A stretch of DNA of 64,000 nt from Lepus europaeus (taxonomy: Eukaryota > Chordata > Mammalia > Lagomorpha > Leporidae): assembly GCF_033115175.1 (NCBI RefSeq), contig NC_084829.1, positions 16,628,496 to 16,692,495 of the forward strand, in the 5' to 3' direction. The number at the start of each line of letters is the position of its first letter. Positions within the stretch are counted from its first letter, which is position 1. The notes beneath the pieces were generated by a model, which saw only the letters and a list, made by a program, of their open reading frames with translations, did not search any database and was not told the origin of the DNA. Positions 15,101-25,589 of this stretch are shown piece after piece. The position numbers and the translations under genes are program-made.

Positions 15101-18100
15101 TCCAACTACTTCCTTTATGAGCCCAACTTCATTGGACCCCTTTTAGTTTTTCCAAACACAAAAGCACCCTAAGAGGTACTGTAGACATTCTAACTAAACA
15201 CAACAGCAGCCACATAAGGCCAACAAAAATCCAAAAACCAAAACATCCCTCTTTAGTCCCCATCTTCCAGCAAATGTCAAGACTGAAATATCTGAAAATG
15301 GAAAGCTTTGTTTCTATGTTGCTTTTATTTCACCATTCCTACCAAGGATTCTGCCCATGGGTTTTCTGTATCTGCAAGAGCATACCAAGACTCCTTAGGC
15401 CCTAGGACTGGAGATGGTACAGATCAGGCATTTTGGAAAGGAACACAACTCTATAAATTTCATGGCAAAATTTTACTAACCCAGTTTTTGAACCTGGATT
15501 CCACAGGCAGGGAGACTGCGTACCAGGGCAGATCTCATCCAGAGCTTCTTTCCTTCTTAGTTCTCCAGGTTCCTGGGCTTGCCCAGGGAGGGAGCTGCAG
15601 AGAAGACAAGGTGGTAGGCGCCAGGCTCACTCCAGAGTCCCAGGTGAGCTGGAGTCTGCCTTTTTCCCCACCCCCGACAGCCCACAGCCCACAGCTCATA
15701 CCCTTCACTGCTGTTAGGATTCCCGTTAGATTCCCCCTTCCCCAGTCTTCTTCATGCCTATGCTAGAAACGTAGAATTTGAGTTTTCTCATCTGTCCCTA
15801 AGTTGCTTATCATTTTCTGCCTTCAATTTGGTACCCACTTGGATTTTCCTGTTTTCTGTGGTGAGGGCTCTCTGTGCTTCTCAGATCTTTCCCACCCCTT
15901 CTTTTAAGTCAGTGAGGACAATTCAGCAAATGTGAATTGAAGGTTTTGTTGTGATGGTGGGTTTATTTGTTAGAGTACAATGCACTGTGCTATTGGTGAG
16001 TGATACAAAGACCTGGCCTCTGCTCTTAAAGAACTTAGACTTGAAAGGATAAATAAAATGTGTATTTCTAGTCAAAAATTATTCATGTTACAAACTGAAC
16101 CATCTTTTATTTAACCTAGATTTTAATCTTACTCAGTCTTTCATATTCTGCTTAAAGATCTCAGTGTTAGAGGCTCTGTAATATTATTTTTCCCCCTCAT
16201 CTCAGACTTAGATGTCATTGTATTTTAAAAATCATTCATGTAAATGAGCCCCCACACCCATTTTGTCAAAGCACATGCCAAATCTTTTTTGAAGGGTTTA
16301 AACGGTTTTGCCACAATGACCCTGTTCACTTTCTGTTTAGATGTTTCTGTGAAACTATTTCTCCTAATGTATGTAGCATTTCTTTTGTTTTATGATAAAG
16401 ATGTTATTGAGATATGGTTAAGTTGGCTCTTTTTTAAAGAGCCCTTTAAAAGGTATATTCATTCTCTGCCTGTACCCCATTTTGGTAATGATTATGGGCA
16501 AAAAGAACCAGATGCCATTACTTACTGTTCTAGGGGTTCGTGAAAATGGAAGATGTGGCCCAGACTGCCTCCCCTGGGTGGAGACAGCTAAATTCATCTC
16601 AGATGCACCTCTGCAGAGATGAAATCCAGAACTGTGACAGCCTACTTTCCCCGGGTAAGGCTGCTGGGTAGTGATCTCTCTGAAGGCATCTCGGTTTTTG
16701 TTGTGCATTAAAAACCCATTGCACTGTTAGAAACTGGAGTATGTGTGGATTCAGTACTGCCATTTCTGAACCCCTGTTGCTGACTAGCTGTGTAACTTGT
16801 TCCTAAACCATTCTTATCCCTGTTTCTTCTCCACTCTGCAGGGCCCTGGTCAGTTTAAGTGACATGAAGTAGGGACAGCCCTTAGAATGGGCCTGGCTTG
16901 TTCTGTGTGCCCTCTAAGTGGACAATGATGTTCAGGAGAAAGCCTGACAGACCACCTCAGGAAAAGAGCCAAGCAGTGTGAGAGTTGAAAGAGAAATCAG
17001 GAATTAACTACATACCCTGACCTTAAAGAGTTGAAGGAGCAGAGGCATGGAAGATTGTCTGACTTGTCTAAGGTCACATAGCTTGTTGGAAGCATAGTGA
17101 GGTCTCCAGCTCATAACTCCCAGTGTCAGTGCTGGTTCTGTTTGGAGATCCTGCCTTTGCCAAGAATAAGAGCCAAGATGACAGCCTGTACCATTGATCA
17201 CTGCCTATTTCTGAGTCCCCACTCTCACCGTCTCTTACAGAATTCATACTCTGTCATCTGCTACTCAGATTTTTAGTATCTAATACTAGGTGTTTGGTGC
17301 TGTCTTACTATTCTTAGAGCTGACACTTCCCCACTCTATCCCCGGCACAGCCCTTTAATCTCACCTCTTTTCTTTTACTCTAGCCATTTCCAGATGTACG
17401 CATCTTCTGATGTCCCCATTTCCATTTCAGATCTCCTCCCTGGGACCCCTGTTCCCCACTTTATTCTCATCCTGATTGTGCACTTAAAGCCTTATCCTTG
17501 ACCTATGTATAGACCTCTGTCATGCTTGCCCCATAACTCATCACAGCGCTTTCCTCCATGGCATTGTTGTTCCAGGTGCTGATGCACAGACCAAGGTCAG
17601 GGACTTGCCTCCAGCCGAGCCACATCCAGAACAGGAGCCCAGCCAGACACCAGGGCACCTGGGTGGTGACACTGCCCGGGTTACTACAGGTGCACAAGCT
17701 GGTGAGCCGGAGAGCAGGCTGCAGAGAAAGCCGAGAAGTGCCTCAGGGAGGAGGCGGCACATTTGCCTTGAATGTGGGAAGAGTTTTGCTCAGAGTTCAG
17801 GCCTGACTAAGCACAGGAGAATCCACACTGGAGAGAAACCCTACGAATGTGAAGAGTGTGGGAAGACCTTCATTGGGAGCTCTGCCCTCATTATTCACCA
17901 GAGAGTCCACACTGGGGAGAAGCCATATGAGTGTGAGGAATGCGGTAAGGTCTTCAGTCACAGTTCAAACCTTATCAAGCACCAGAGAACCCACACTGGG
18001 GAGAAGCCCTACAAGTGTGAGGACTGTGGGAAAACCTTCAGCCAAAGCTGCAGCCTTCTTGAACATCATAAAATTCACACTGGGGAGAAGCCATACCAGT

Positions 18101-18438
18101 GCAACTTGTGTGGCAAAGCCTTTAGGCGGAATTCCCATCTCCTGAGACATCAGAGGATCCATGGTGATAAAAACCATCAGGAACCTGAGCATGGGGAGGC
18201 CTGGGAATGCCAGAGTCGGGTGGAAGGCCAGTGGGAAAATGTCGAAACTCCTGTGTCTTACAAATGCAGTGAATGTGAGAGAAGTTTTACATGGAATAGA
18301 AGCCTCCTTGAACATCAAAAAATCCACACTGGTGAGAAGCCCTATCAGTGTGACACATGTGGAAAAGGCTTCACCCGAACCTCATACCTTGTTCAACATC
18401 AGCGAAGCCATGTAGGGAAGAGAATTCCATCGCAGTGA
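12188..18438 (+). CDS. ZKSCAN4: Zinc finger with KRAB and SCAN domains 4 (five coding exons)
   Basis: Coding exons: 12188-12610, 13899-14046, 15561-15643, 16534-16654 and 17576-18438. All have AG/GT borders (donors gtagaa, gtgagt, gtgagc, gtaagg) and matching phases (0, 1, 0, 1). They sum to 1638 nt, 545 aa plus stop, the same length I recall for human ZKSCAN4. Residues about 51-133 form a SCAN oligomerisation domain ([30 protein letters not shown]). Residues about 219-258 form a KRAB-like segment ([15 protein letters not shown]). Residues 322-537 hold seven C2H2 fingers with HTGEKPY linkers; fingers 5 and 6 are separated by a linker of about 35 residues. The C-terminus is HVGKRIPSQ. The family comprises nuclear DNA-binding transcription regulators. 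ZKSCAN3 is the closest paralogue; GDKN after finger 5 and the gene order favour ZKSCAN4. The ATG at 12188 sits just after a possible acceptor (ctcag). Confidence 0.95.
13612..13825 (+). repeat. MIR SINE in ZKSCAN4 intron
   Basis: Clear MIR order: 'accaatggttaagagcatgg', 'gctgtggagtc', 'tagctgggtgacttgtgcaa', then an ending with 'tttgctcatc'. It lies just left of the exon at 13899. Confidence 0.8.
13899..14046 (+). CDS. ZKSCAN4: ZKSCAN4 coding exon between SCAN and KRAB parts
   Basis: The acceptor is acttctag and the donor AGAG|GTGAGT. The exon encodes [18 protein letters not shown]... and ends QPSQNR plus one base. It matches the human segment that follows the SCAN exon as I recall it. Confidence 0.9.
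14425..14750 (+). repeat. CSINE in ZKSCAN4 intron
   Basis: Full-length older copy: 'gtgccagcatcccatatg'-like head ('atgccagcatcccatatgtg'), 'aatccagctccctgctaatg', 'cttgggcccctgcacccatg' and a C/T tract near its end. Confidence 0.85.
15561..15643 (+). CDS. ZKSCAN4: ZKSCAN4 short linker exon
   Basis: The acceptor is ttccttcttag and the donor CCAG|GTGAGC. It encodes (G)[18 protein letters not shown], then [10 protein letters not shown]. The nearby AG at 15568 would break the phase, so 15561 is chosen. Confidence 0.9.
16534..16654 (+). CDS. ZKSCAN4: ZKSCAN4 KRAB-like exon
   Basis: The acceptor is ctgttctag and the donor CCGG|GTAAGG. It encodes [20 protein letters not shown] and continues to SLLSPG. 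The usual KRAB-A core (VTFEDVAVYFT and the MLENY end) is largely missing, as in this subfamily, so KAP1-type repression may be weak. Confidence 0.9.
17035..17150 (-). repeat. MIR-like fragment, inverted, in ZKSCAN4 intron
   Basis: Contains 'tgacttgtctaaggtcacat' + 'agcttgttggaagcatagtg', the reverse-strand MIR signature. Confidence 0.6.
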
Positions 18439-18576
18439 TCCATGCTGTGCTTGACACAGTAGGTGCTCATTCCTCATCGAGCTGAGGCCACCCTGGGGCC
18501 CAGCCTATCCTGACTACAAAGTGTGGTCTGGGGCTTTATTTACCACCACACATCATTACGTGTTAGAAAATATGGG

Positions 18577-18853
18577 CTGATGGCCTGGCACTGTGGTGTA
18601 GCTGGTGAGGCCACCACCTGCAGTGCCAGCATCCCATATGGGTGCCGGTTTGAGTCCCGGCTACTCCACTTCCAATCCAGCTCTCTGCTATGGCCTGGGA
18701 AAGCAGTGGAAGATGGCCCAAGTGCTTGGGCCCCTGCCATTGCAGCCATCTGGGGGGTGAACCAGATGGAAGACCTCTCTCTTTCTCTGCCTTTGTCTCT
18801 GTAATTCTGCCTTTCAACTAAATAAATCTTAAAAAAAAAAAAAAAAAAAAAAA
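18577..18853 (+). repeat. CSINE in the ZKSCAN4 3' UTR
   Basis: 'tggcctggcactgtggtgta' head, 'gtgccagcatcccatatggg', 'aatccagctctctgctatgg' and 'aaataaatcttaaaa' with A tail. It lies between the ZKSCAN4 stop codon and the candidate poly(A) signal, so the mature message probably carries it. Confidence 0.9.
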
Positions 18854-19159
18854 TGGGGGCTGAGATGCAGTATCTTCTGTCCCCTGCAACATGACTGGGA
18901 AAATACTCATTTGATAAGGAAGCTATGGAGTGTTGTATGAAGAGGAAGCGCCTGAAACAGTTTGTTCTTACTCACTGAACTTAAATTGCCTTCCAGAGTA
19001 GCTAAGTGCCCTCAGCCAGCGTTTGTGTCTCCTCAGTGGATAGCTCTGGTGTGGGAAGTCTGCTGCTCTTACCATTCTTTTTGCCTATAATGAATCCTTC
19101 ACAAGTTGGTCACATCCACGAAGTATTTTGCTCCTTGTTGTGCCTTGCATATAGGTGCT

Positions 19160-19165
19160 AATAAA
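19160..19165 (+). promoter_or_regulatory. Candidate ZKSCAN4 poly(A) signal
   Basis: AATAAA about 720 bases after the stop. The SINE at 18577-18853 contains an earlier AATAAA-like 'aaataaatc' near its tail that could also be used. Confidence 0.5.
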
Positions 19166-19641
19166 CATTTACTAAATGTTTCAGTAAATGACCTGCAGAG
19201 CTCAGAAAAATCTTTGTCTAGATTTCTGAAGAATTCCTAAGGCCATTTGTATTTTTGTTTGATTGTTTGGGGTTCTAGATTCTGGCTCAATCTAGTGTGT
19301 GTGTGTGCCAAGTACACAGAATTTCCAGAGTAGAGATGGGGAAAACATATTTCTTCACTAGGACAGCATTTATAATACAAATGCCTTACACAGCATCCCT
19401 ATCATTAAACCATTGTTAGACTTGCTCCATCAAACTCCAGACTTCAGTCAATGTCAACTCTCTAAGTTCACATTACTTTTGCTATTTATTAAGGGAAAAT
19501 CTTTCACATTCAGGTAAATGGCAATCAGTTTTTAAGTCAGATGAGACATTATGAATTTTAATATTATTTCTGTAATGCTTTACATTTTGTTTCTCACCTT
19601 TTGCTTATCTTGGGCCTGATGAAGTACTAAGATAAGATATT

Positions 19642-19966
19642 GGGGCCAGTGCTGTTGTGTAGCAGGTAAAGCTGCCACCTGCAGTGCCAGCATCCCATGT
19701 GAGCGTCGGTTGGAGTCCTGGCTGCTCCACTTCTGATCCAGCTCTCTGCTGTGGACTAGGAAAGCAGTAGAGGATGGCCCATAGTCCTTGGGCCCCTGCA
19801 ACCATGTGGGATACCTGGAAGAAGCTCTTGGCTTCAGATTGGCACAGCTCTTACCATTGTAGCCAATTGGGGAGTGAACCAGCGGACGGAAGACCTATCT
19901 CTCTCTCTCTCTCTCCCCCCACCCTCTCTGTGTAACTCATTCAAGTAAATAATCTTTTTTTAAAAA
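19642..19966 (+). repeat. CSINE
   Basis: 'tggggccagtgctgttgtgt' start, TC-rich tract, and an A/T tail. Short repeats of 'aagatat' occur at both sides. The following 19970-20811 is AT-rich with no gene seen. Confidence 0.9.
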
Positions 19967-20811
19967 AAGAAGATATAATTGTGAGAGTTATTCATAAGAA
20001 ATAAGAATTTTGTGATATCCATCCACTGCTTTGACTTGTATTCTTCTAAGACTGATATCTTCTTCCCTGGTGCTTGAGTATATATTATCAGTTTCTCGTG
20101 TTGCCAGATTGTGTCATGAATGAATTTGCTTTAAAGAAATCCTTAACTTCTTTTATTCTATCACCAGCTTAGTGGTGTTGTGCATTTCCGACTACCCGTT
20201 CTGGATTCCCACTCTCATCACGGACTTGCCAAATTGTAGTCCTCTACTTTTATTAATTCCCCTATTCAGTTCAACCTAATTTAAAATCTTTCCAAAGTTC
20301 TGTAGTTTCTCTACTCAATCTTTTCTAGCCTTTTCAAATTCTTTTAAACTAATCTTGTTTTTGTTATCTCTGTAAAGTTTACCATTTCCTTTTCTCTCCT
20401 TTAATCTTTACTTTTCCTAAATATTTCCTAATAGCTTGGTCTTAAACACTAAAACTCATTAGGAAATGGTTACTGTGCTTTTTCTTTGCTGCGGTTTCTG
20501 ACAGTACATAAAGAGATGCATGTGAAAACTTTTTACAAGCTAGAAAGCATTATACAGATACAACTTACTGATATTAACAAGACTACTCTGTCTTTTCTGT
20601 TCTGAGTCTGAAAGTCTTCTTTAAGAGAAATGTAGCAGAAAAATACTTCTGAGTGCCTACTATGCTATAATAGCATAGCATAAAAGGGATACAGCCTCTA
20701 CCCATACATGTGTGTGCATGTATGTATATGCACATGTACATCTGTTCTTGGGCTTAGGCTTTTTGTATAAGGTTGCTAAAATTTTTACACAAATAGGGCA
20801 GTGCAATAATA

Positions 20812-21461
20812 AGAGGGATGGTGCTGTGGCCCAGTGGGTTAAAGCCCTGGCCTGTGGCCGGCGCCGTGGCTTAACAGGCTAATCCTCCAGCTTGCGGCGC
20901 CGGCACACAGGGTTCTTGTTCTGGTTGGGGCGCCGGATTCTATCCCGGTTGCCCCTCTTCCAGGCCAGCTCTCTGCTATGGCCCAGGAAGGCAGTGGAGG
21001 ATGGCCCAAGTGCTTGGGCCCTGAACCTGCATGGGAGACCGGGAGAAGCGCCTGGCTCCTGGCTTTGGATCAGCACGATGCGCCAGCCGCAGCGGCCACT
21101 GGAGGGTGAACCAACCGCAAGGGAAGACCTTTCTCTCTCTCTCTCTCACTATCCACTCTGCCTGTCCAAAAAAAAAAAAAAGCCCTGGCCTGAAGTGCCA
21201 GCATCCCATGTGGGCGCTGGTTTGAGTCCCAGCTGCTCCACTACTGATCCAGCTCTCTGCTGTGACCTGGGAGAGCAGTGGAGGATGGCCCAAGTCCTTG
21301 GGCCCCTGCACCTGTGTGGGAGACCTGGAAGAAGCTCCTGGCTCCAGCCAGTTAAAGCCATGGTCATTTCGGTCATTTGGGGAGTGAACCAGTGGAAGAT
21401 CTCTATCTCTCCTTTACCCTTGTACTCTGCCTTTCAAATAAAGAAATCTTTTTTTTTTTTT
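20812..21461 (+). repeat. CSINE split by a second CSINE
   Basis: The outer element has its head at 20812-20854 ('gtggcccagtgggttaaagc') and resumes at 21179 ('gcctgaagtgccagcatccc'), running to an A/T-rich end at 21461. The younger insert occupies the middle. Confidence 0.9.
20855..21178 (+). repeat. Young CSINE nested in a CSINE
   Basis: GC-rich, little-diverged copy ('tggccggcgccgtggcttaa' to an A tail). It is flanked by the 14-bp direct repeat AAAGCCCTGGCCTG at 20841-20854 and 21179-21192, which is the target-site duplication in the older SINE. Confidence 0.92.
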
Positions 21462-23002
21462 AAGTGAACATATGCTTTTTCTTTTTACTGGCGATGCTTA
21501 GTGTGAAAAAGTCCTTTGCTACATGTATTTACTGAGATACTGATGTATTTACTGAGATTCATTTCTGTTGTGTGTCCTCTGACGTTGGGTAAGAGATCTC
21601 TACAGCAGAGTCTCTTATATTTAAGACTCCTGTGCAAAATGACCTTGCTTAAGTTTAATGAGACTTGAGCTCACTCCAAGGCCTCCTACACTGAAGACAG
21701 CCAGAAGGGTTCGTGATGGCTGACAAGATCACTGCAGTACCTGAGTTTTGCCATACTCTCTACTCTGACAAAACTCCCCTCCAGATGACCTCCTTGTTGT
21801 TTAATGGGACTTGGGTTTGCAGTAAAGGTACATCAAGACTGAGAACACTTACTGGGTTTCATTCAGTTTGGTCATAGCAGTATTTAAGCAGGGACTGCTG
21901 GTGTGCCGGGGTTTGCTTGATTAGGAAGAGGTATTTTCAGAACAACTTTTCTACTCACTTTGCAATGAAAAGTCTACTTCTTTTAGTGCAGTCACTGAGG
22001 TTGAGAATTGTGAACAACCTGAATGGAGGTTTTCAATTCTCAGAACATTTTGAGAGACTGAATTTCGGAGAAAATCCCCCCAGATGGCTCAGGTCCCTTT
22101 ATCAGCAGTACTTGACTTAGTGTGAGGTAAGGTTGGTTGTGCTTTATAAAGGGCTTCCTTCCCTCTCTCTCTCTCTTTCTCTCACTCACTTGTTTAAACT
22201 AATCAGAAACCCATGGACTTTTCCAGTGTGGATCCCCTCAGGAATGTTCCCATCTAGACTCCTGGGCATCATCCTGCGTTGGAATTCTTGTGGAAAACTC
22301 TGCTTTCAAATAGACTTCTTATTCAAGGCCAGGAGTCACCATCTGAAAACACAAGTTGATCACACAATTAGCATCCTTCCCCCAGAACTAGTGAGAGGGA
22401 TTCAAAGGTAACATAGCCAGTACCCACAGAGAGAAACACAGCTCTTTAATATGAAAGACCTAAGTAAGAATACATAATTGATAAGTTTATTTTGGTGTAA
22501 GAAAGTTTTAAATTTATGCATGATTTTTTTCATGATACACATTTTTCATGAATACCCACTGTATACACAGATTTCAAAAATTTTGCACCAAAATAAACAT
22601 CTCTTTAATTCCACTTTCCACGGACATCCCAAAGTATCTTCATGTTTTCTTCTTTCTGCTTTCTTTGGGTCTATTTTCCTATTCTTTCTTTTTAAAAAAT
22701 TCTCAAAATGGAAATTTAAAGTGTTACACATTTTCAGCTTTCCTTCTTAATATAGTATTATATTTTGAAAGGAAATAATTTACCTAAAGAGCTACATAAA
22801 GTACCTCTAACATAGTAGATCTTGATTAATGGTGGCTAATTATCATTAAAGTAATATAGAAGTAAAATACAAGGAAGAAAATAGGAAAGAGACTCAATAA
22901 TTATTCAAGGTCTCTTGTAAACATAATAACATAGAAAGCAGCAGATGAAATAAGAGGTCATTATATACACAAGACATCCTACTATTTACTTGGAGACATT
23001 AT
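21462..23002. other. Intergenic stretch
   Basis: It includes a short CT-rich tract near 22155-22185. No coding or RNA gene is supported; reading frames of up to 92 aa have no domain. Confidence 0.5.
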
Positions 23003-23018
23003 AAAATCTCAAAGTTGG

Positions 23019-23349
23019 GGGCCGGTGCTGCGACTCAATAGGCTAATCCTCCACCTTGCGGCGCCGGCACACCAGGTTCTAGTCCCTGTTGGGGCGCCGG
23101 ATTCTATCCCGGTTGCCCCTCTTCCAGGCCAGCTCTCTGCTGTGGCCCGGGAGTGCAGTGGAGGATGGCCCAAGTGCTTGGGCCCTGCACCCCATGGGAG
23201 ACCAGGAGAAGCACCTGGCTCCCGGCTTTGGATCAGCGCGGTGCGTCGGCCGCAGCGGCCATTGGAGGGTGAACCAACGGTAAAGGAAGACCTTTCTCTC
23301 TCTCTCTCTCACTGTCCACTCTGCCTGTCAAAAAAAAAAAAAAAAAAAA
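23019..23349 (+). repeat. Young CSINE with target duplication
   Basis: Runs from 'ggggccggtgctgcgactca' to a long A tail. It is flanked by the 16-bp repeat AAAATCTCAAAGTTGG at 23003-23018 and 23350-23365. Confidence 0.93.
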
Positions 23350-23371
23350 AAAATCTCAAAGTTGGAAGAAA

Positions 23372-23718
23372 GGGGCCACTGCTGTGGTACAGCAGGTTAA
23401 AGCCCTGGCCCACAGTACTAGCATCCCATATGGCGCCAGTTCAAGACCTGGCTGCTCCTCTTCTGATCCAGCTCCCTGCTATGGCCTGGGAAAGCAGTAG
23501 AAGATGGCCCGAGTCCTTGGACCCCTGCACCCGTGTGGGGAACTGGAAGAAGCTCCTGGCTTTGGATTGGCACAGCTACAGCTGTTGGCAGCTAGTTTGG
23601 GAGTGAACCAGCAGATGGAAGACCTCTCTCTCTCTCTCTCTCTGCCTCTCCTCTCTCTCTGTAACTCTGACTTTCAAATAAATAAATCTTAAAAAAATAA
23701 AAAAAGATTAAAAAAAAA
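23372..23718 (+). repeat. CSINE in tandem with the preceding copy
   Basis: 'aggggccactgctgtggtac' head, long CT tract and A-rich tail. The flanking text 'aaagttggaag' recurs at both ends, so it entered the same site as its left neighbour. Confidence 0.9.
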
Positions 23719-23853
23719 AGTTGGAAGTGATACCAGAGAATATCCTGGATTTAAAATTGAAGATTAGCATTAGCCTTGGTATTACAGTTATTTACAGGAA
23801 AAGACAAATTGAGATCAAGTACTCTTGAATCTTACCTTAAGAGTTTTACTAGT

Positions 23854-24208
23854 GGCCAGCGCCGTCGCTTAACAGGCTAATCCTCCGCCTTGCGGTGCCG
23901 GCACACCGGGTTCTAGTCCCGGTCGGGGCGCCGGATTCTATCCCGGTTGCCCCTCTTCCAGGCCAGCTCTCTGCTATGGCCCAGGAAGGCAGTGGAGGAT
24001 GGCCCAAGTGCTTGGGCCCTGCACCCGCATGGGAGACCAGGAGAAACACCTGGCTCCTGGCTTCGGATCAGCGAGATGCGCCGGCCTCAGTGGCTATTGG
24101 AGGGTGAACCAATGGCAAAAAGGAAGACCTTTCTCTCTGTCTCTCTCTCTATCCACTCTGCCTGTCCAAAAAAAAAAAAAAAAAAAAAAAATCCATTAAA
24201 AAAAAAAA
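23854..24208 (+). repeat. Young CSINE with target duplication
   Basis: 'ggccagcgccgtcgcttaac' start and an A tail with one interruption ('atccatt'). It is flanked by AAGAGTTTTACTAGT at 23839-23853 and 24209-24223. Confidence 0.93.
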
Positions 24209-24257
24209 AAGAGTTTTACTAGTATAATACATTGTTTTTTTAAAGACAGATTTGTTT

Positions 24258-24557
24258 GGACTGGTATTGTGGCATAGCAGGTTAAGCTGCTGCTTGCAAT
24301 GCCAGTATCCTATATGGGCACCAATTTGAGTCCAGGTTGCTCCACTTCCGATCTAGCTCCCTGCTAATGTACCTGGGGATAGTAGTGGAAAATGGCCCAA
24401 ATCCTTGGGCATGTGCGCCCATGTGGGAGACTCAGATGGAGTTCTAGGCTCCTGGTTTTGGCATAGCCCAGCCCCAGCTATTGCAGCCGTTTGGAGAGTG
24501 AACCAGCAGACAGAAGATCTTTCCCGTTCTCTTTCTCCCTCTCTCTGTGTAACTTTT
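24258..24557 (+). repeat. Older CSINE
   Basis: 'ggactggtattgtggcatag' head, 'atgtacctggggatagtagt', ending in a 'tctctctgtgtaactttt' tail. It forms the left arm of an inverted pair. Confidence 0.85.
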
Positions 24558-24822
24558 CATTCATTCATTTGTTTGTTTGAGAGAAAGAGAGAGAGCTCTT
24601 CCATCTGCAAATTCTCTCCCCAAATGGCTGCAAGGAAGCCAAGAGCCAAGAGCTTCAACTGGGTCTCCCACATGGGTGCAGGGGCCCAAGCACAGGTCCA
24701 TCATTTGCTGCTTTCCCAAGCATATTAGCAGAGAGCTGGACTGGGAGTGGAACAGTCAGGACATGAATCAACACCCATATTGATAGCAGCAGCTTAATCT
24801 GCTACACCACAATGCTGATCCC
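24558..24822 (-). repeat. CSINE, inverted
   Basis: Tail side first ('cattcattcatttgtttgtt', GAGAGA tract), then 'ctgggtctcccacatgggtg', ending in a complement of the head ('ctacaccacaatgctgatcc'). Confidence 0.85.
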
Positions 24823-24879
24823 TCCATGTTGGCTCTTAAAGCCCATGAACATAACCTTCCCATTAAAACTTTCATAATA

Positions 24880-25060
24880 CAGCATAGTGGTTAAAAGAAC
24901 AGGTTACCAACCTGACTTCTAGCTTTTTAGTTCCTGACACTACCATTTCCAAGCTTTGTGATCTTAGGAAAGATGTTTAATGTTTCTGTTCCCAAAGTTT
25001 TTTCAACTGTAAATGAGAAATCGTATCTATCTTGTAACATTGTTTTTCACTGAGAAAACT
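24880..25060 (+). repeat. MIR fragment
   Basis: 'cagcatagtggttaaaagaa', 'gctttgtgatcttaggaaag' and 'ttttcaactgtaaatgagaa' are successive MIR landmarks. Confidence 0.75.
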
Positions 25061-25091
25061 ACATAAAAGATATTCATAAAAAGTCGCAGCA

Positions 25092-25580
25092 TAGGGGCTG
25101 GCACTGTGGCACAGTAGCTTAGGCATCCACCTGCAGCGCTGGCATCCCATATGAGTGCCATTCATGTCCCTGCTGCTTCTCATCTGATCCAGTTCTCTGC
25201 TATGGCCTGGGAAAGCAGTAGAAGACGGCCCAAGTGCTTGGGCCCCTGCACCCATGTGGGAGACCTGGAAGAAGTTCCTGGCTCCTGGCTTCAGCTCAGC
25301 TCTGGCTGTTGTGACCATTTGGGGAGTGAAACAGCAATGGACGATCTCTCTCTCTCTCTCTCCCTCTGACTATAATTCTACCTTTTTTTTTTTTTTATGT
25401 TTTTTTTTATTTTTTTTTATATTTTTTTTTAACTTTTATTTAATGAATATAAATTTCCAAAGTATAGCCCATGGGTTACAATGGCTTCCCCCCTCCCATA
25501 ACTTCCCTCCCGCCCGCAATCCTCCCCCTTCCCGCTCCCTTTCCCCTTTCTACCTTTTAAATAAACAAATAAAATCTTTA
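25092..25580 (+). repeat. CSINE split by an L1 tail
   Basis: The left part, 25092 to about 25386, runs from 'ggggctggcactgtggcaca' to the CT tract. The tail 'taccttttaaataaacaaat' resumes after the L1 insert at 25548. Confidence 0.88.
25387..25547 (-). mobile_element. Young 5'-truncated L1 3' end inside a CSINE
   Basis: In minus orientation the segment starts with a long T-rich stretch, then 'acttttatttaatgaatata' and 'cccatgggttacaatggctt', and a C-rich end. It is the lagomorph L1 3' terminus. TTCTACCTTTT at 25376-25386 and 25548-25558 is its target duplication. Confidence 0.85.
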
Positions 25581-25589
25581 AAAAAGAAA

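Noticed and set aside
12188-18438. Assignment to ZKSCAN3 rather than ZKSCAN4
   Set aside because: The paralogues are close, but total length 545 aa, the GDKN segment after finger 5 and the NKAPL neighbour fit ZKSCAN4 better.
20860-20960. Possible tRNA gene in SINE heads (A and B box-like text)
   Set aside because: CSINE heads derive from a tRNA but do not fold as a tRNA; every such match is followed by a SINE body and tail.
20892-21467. 191-aa plus frame (also 23025-23606, 193 aa)
   Set aside because: Both are translations through CSINE copies.
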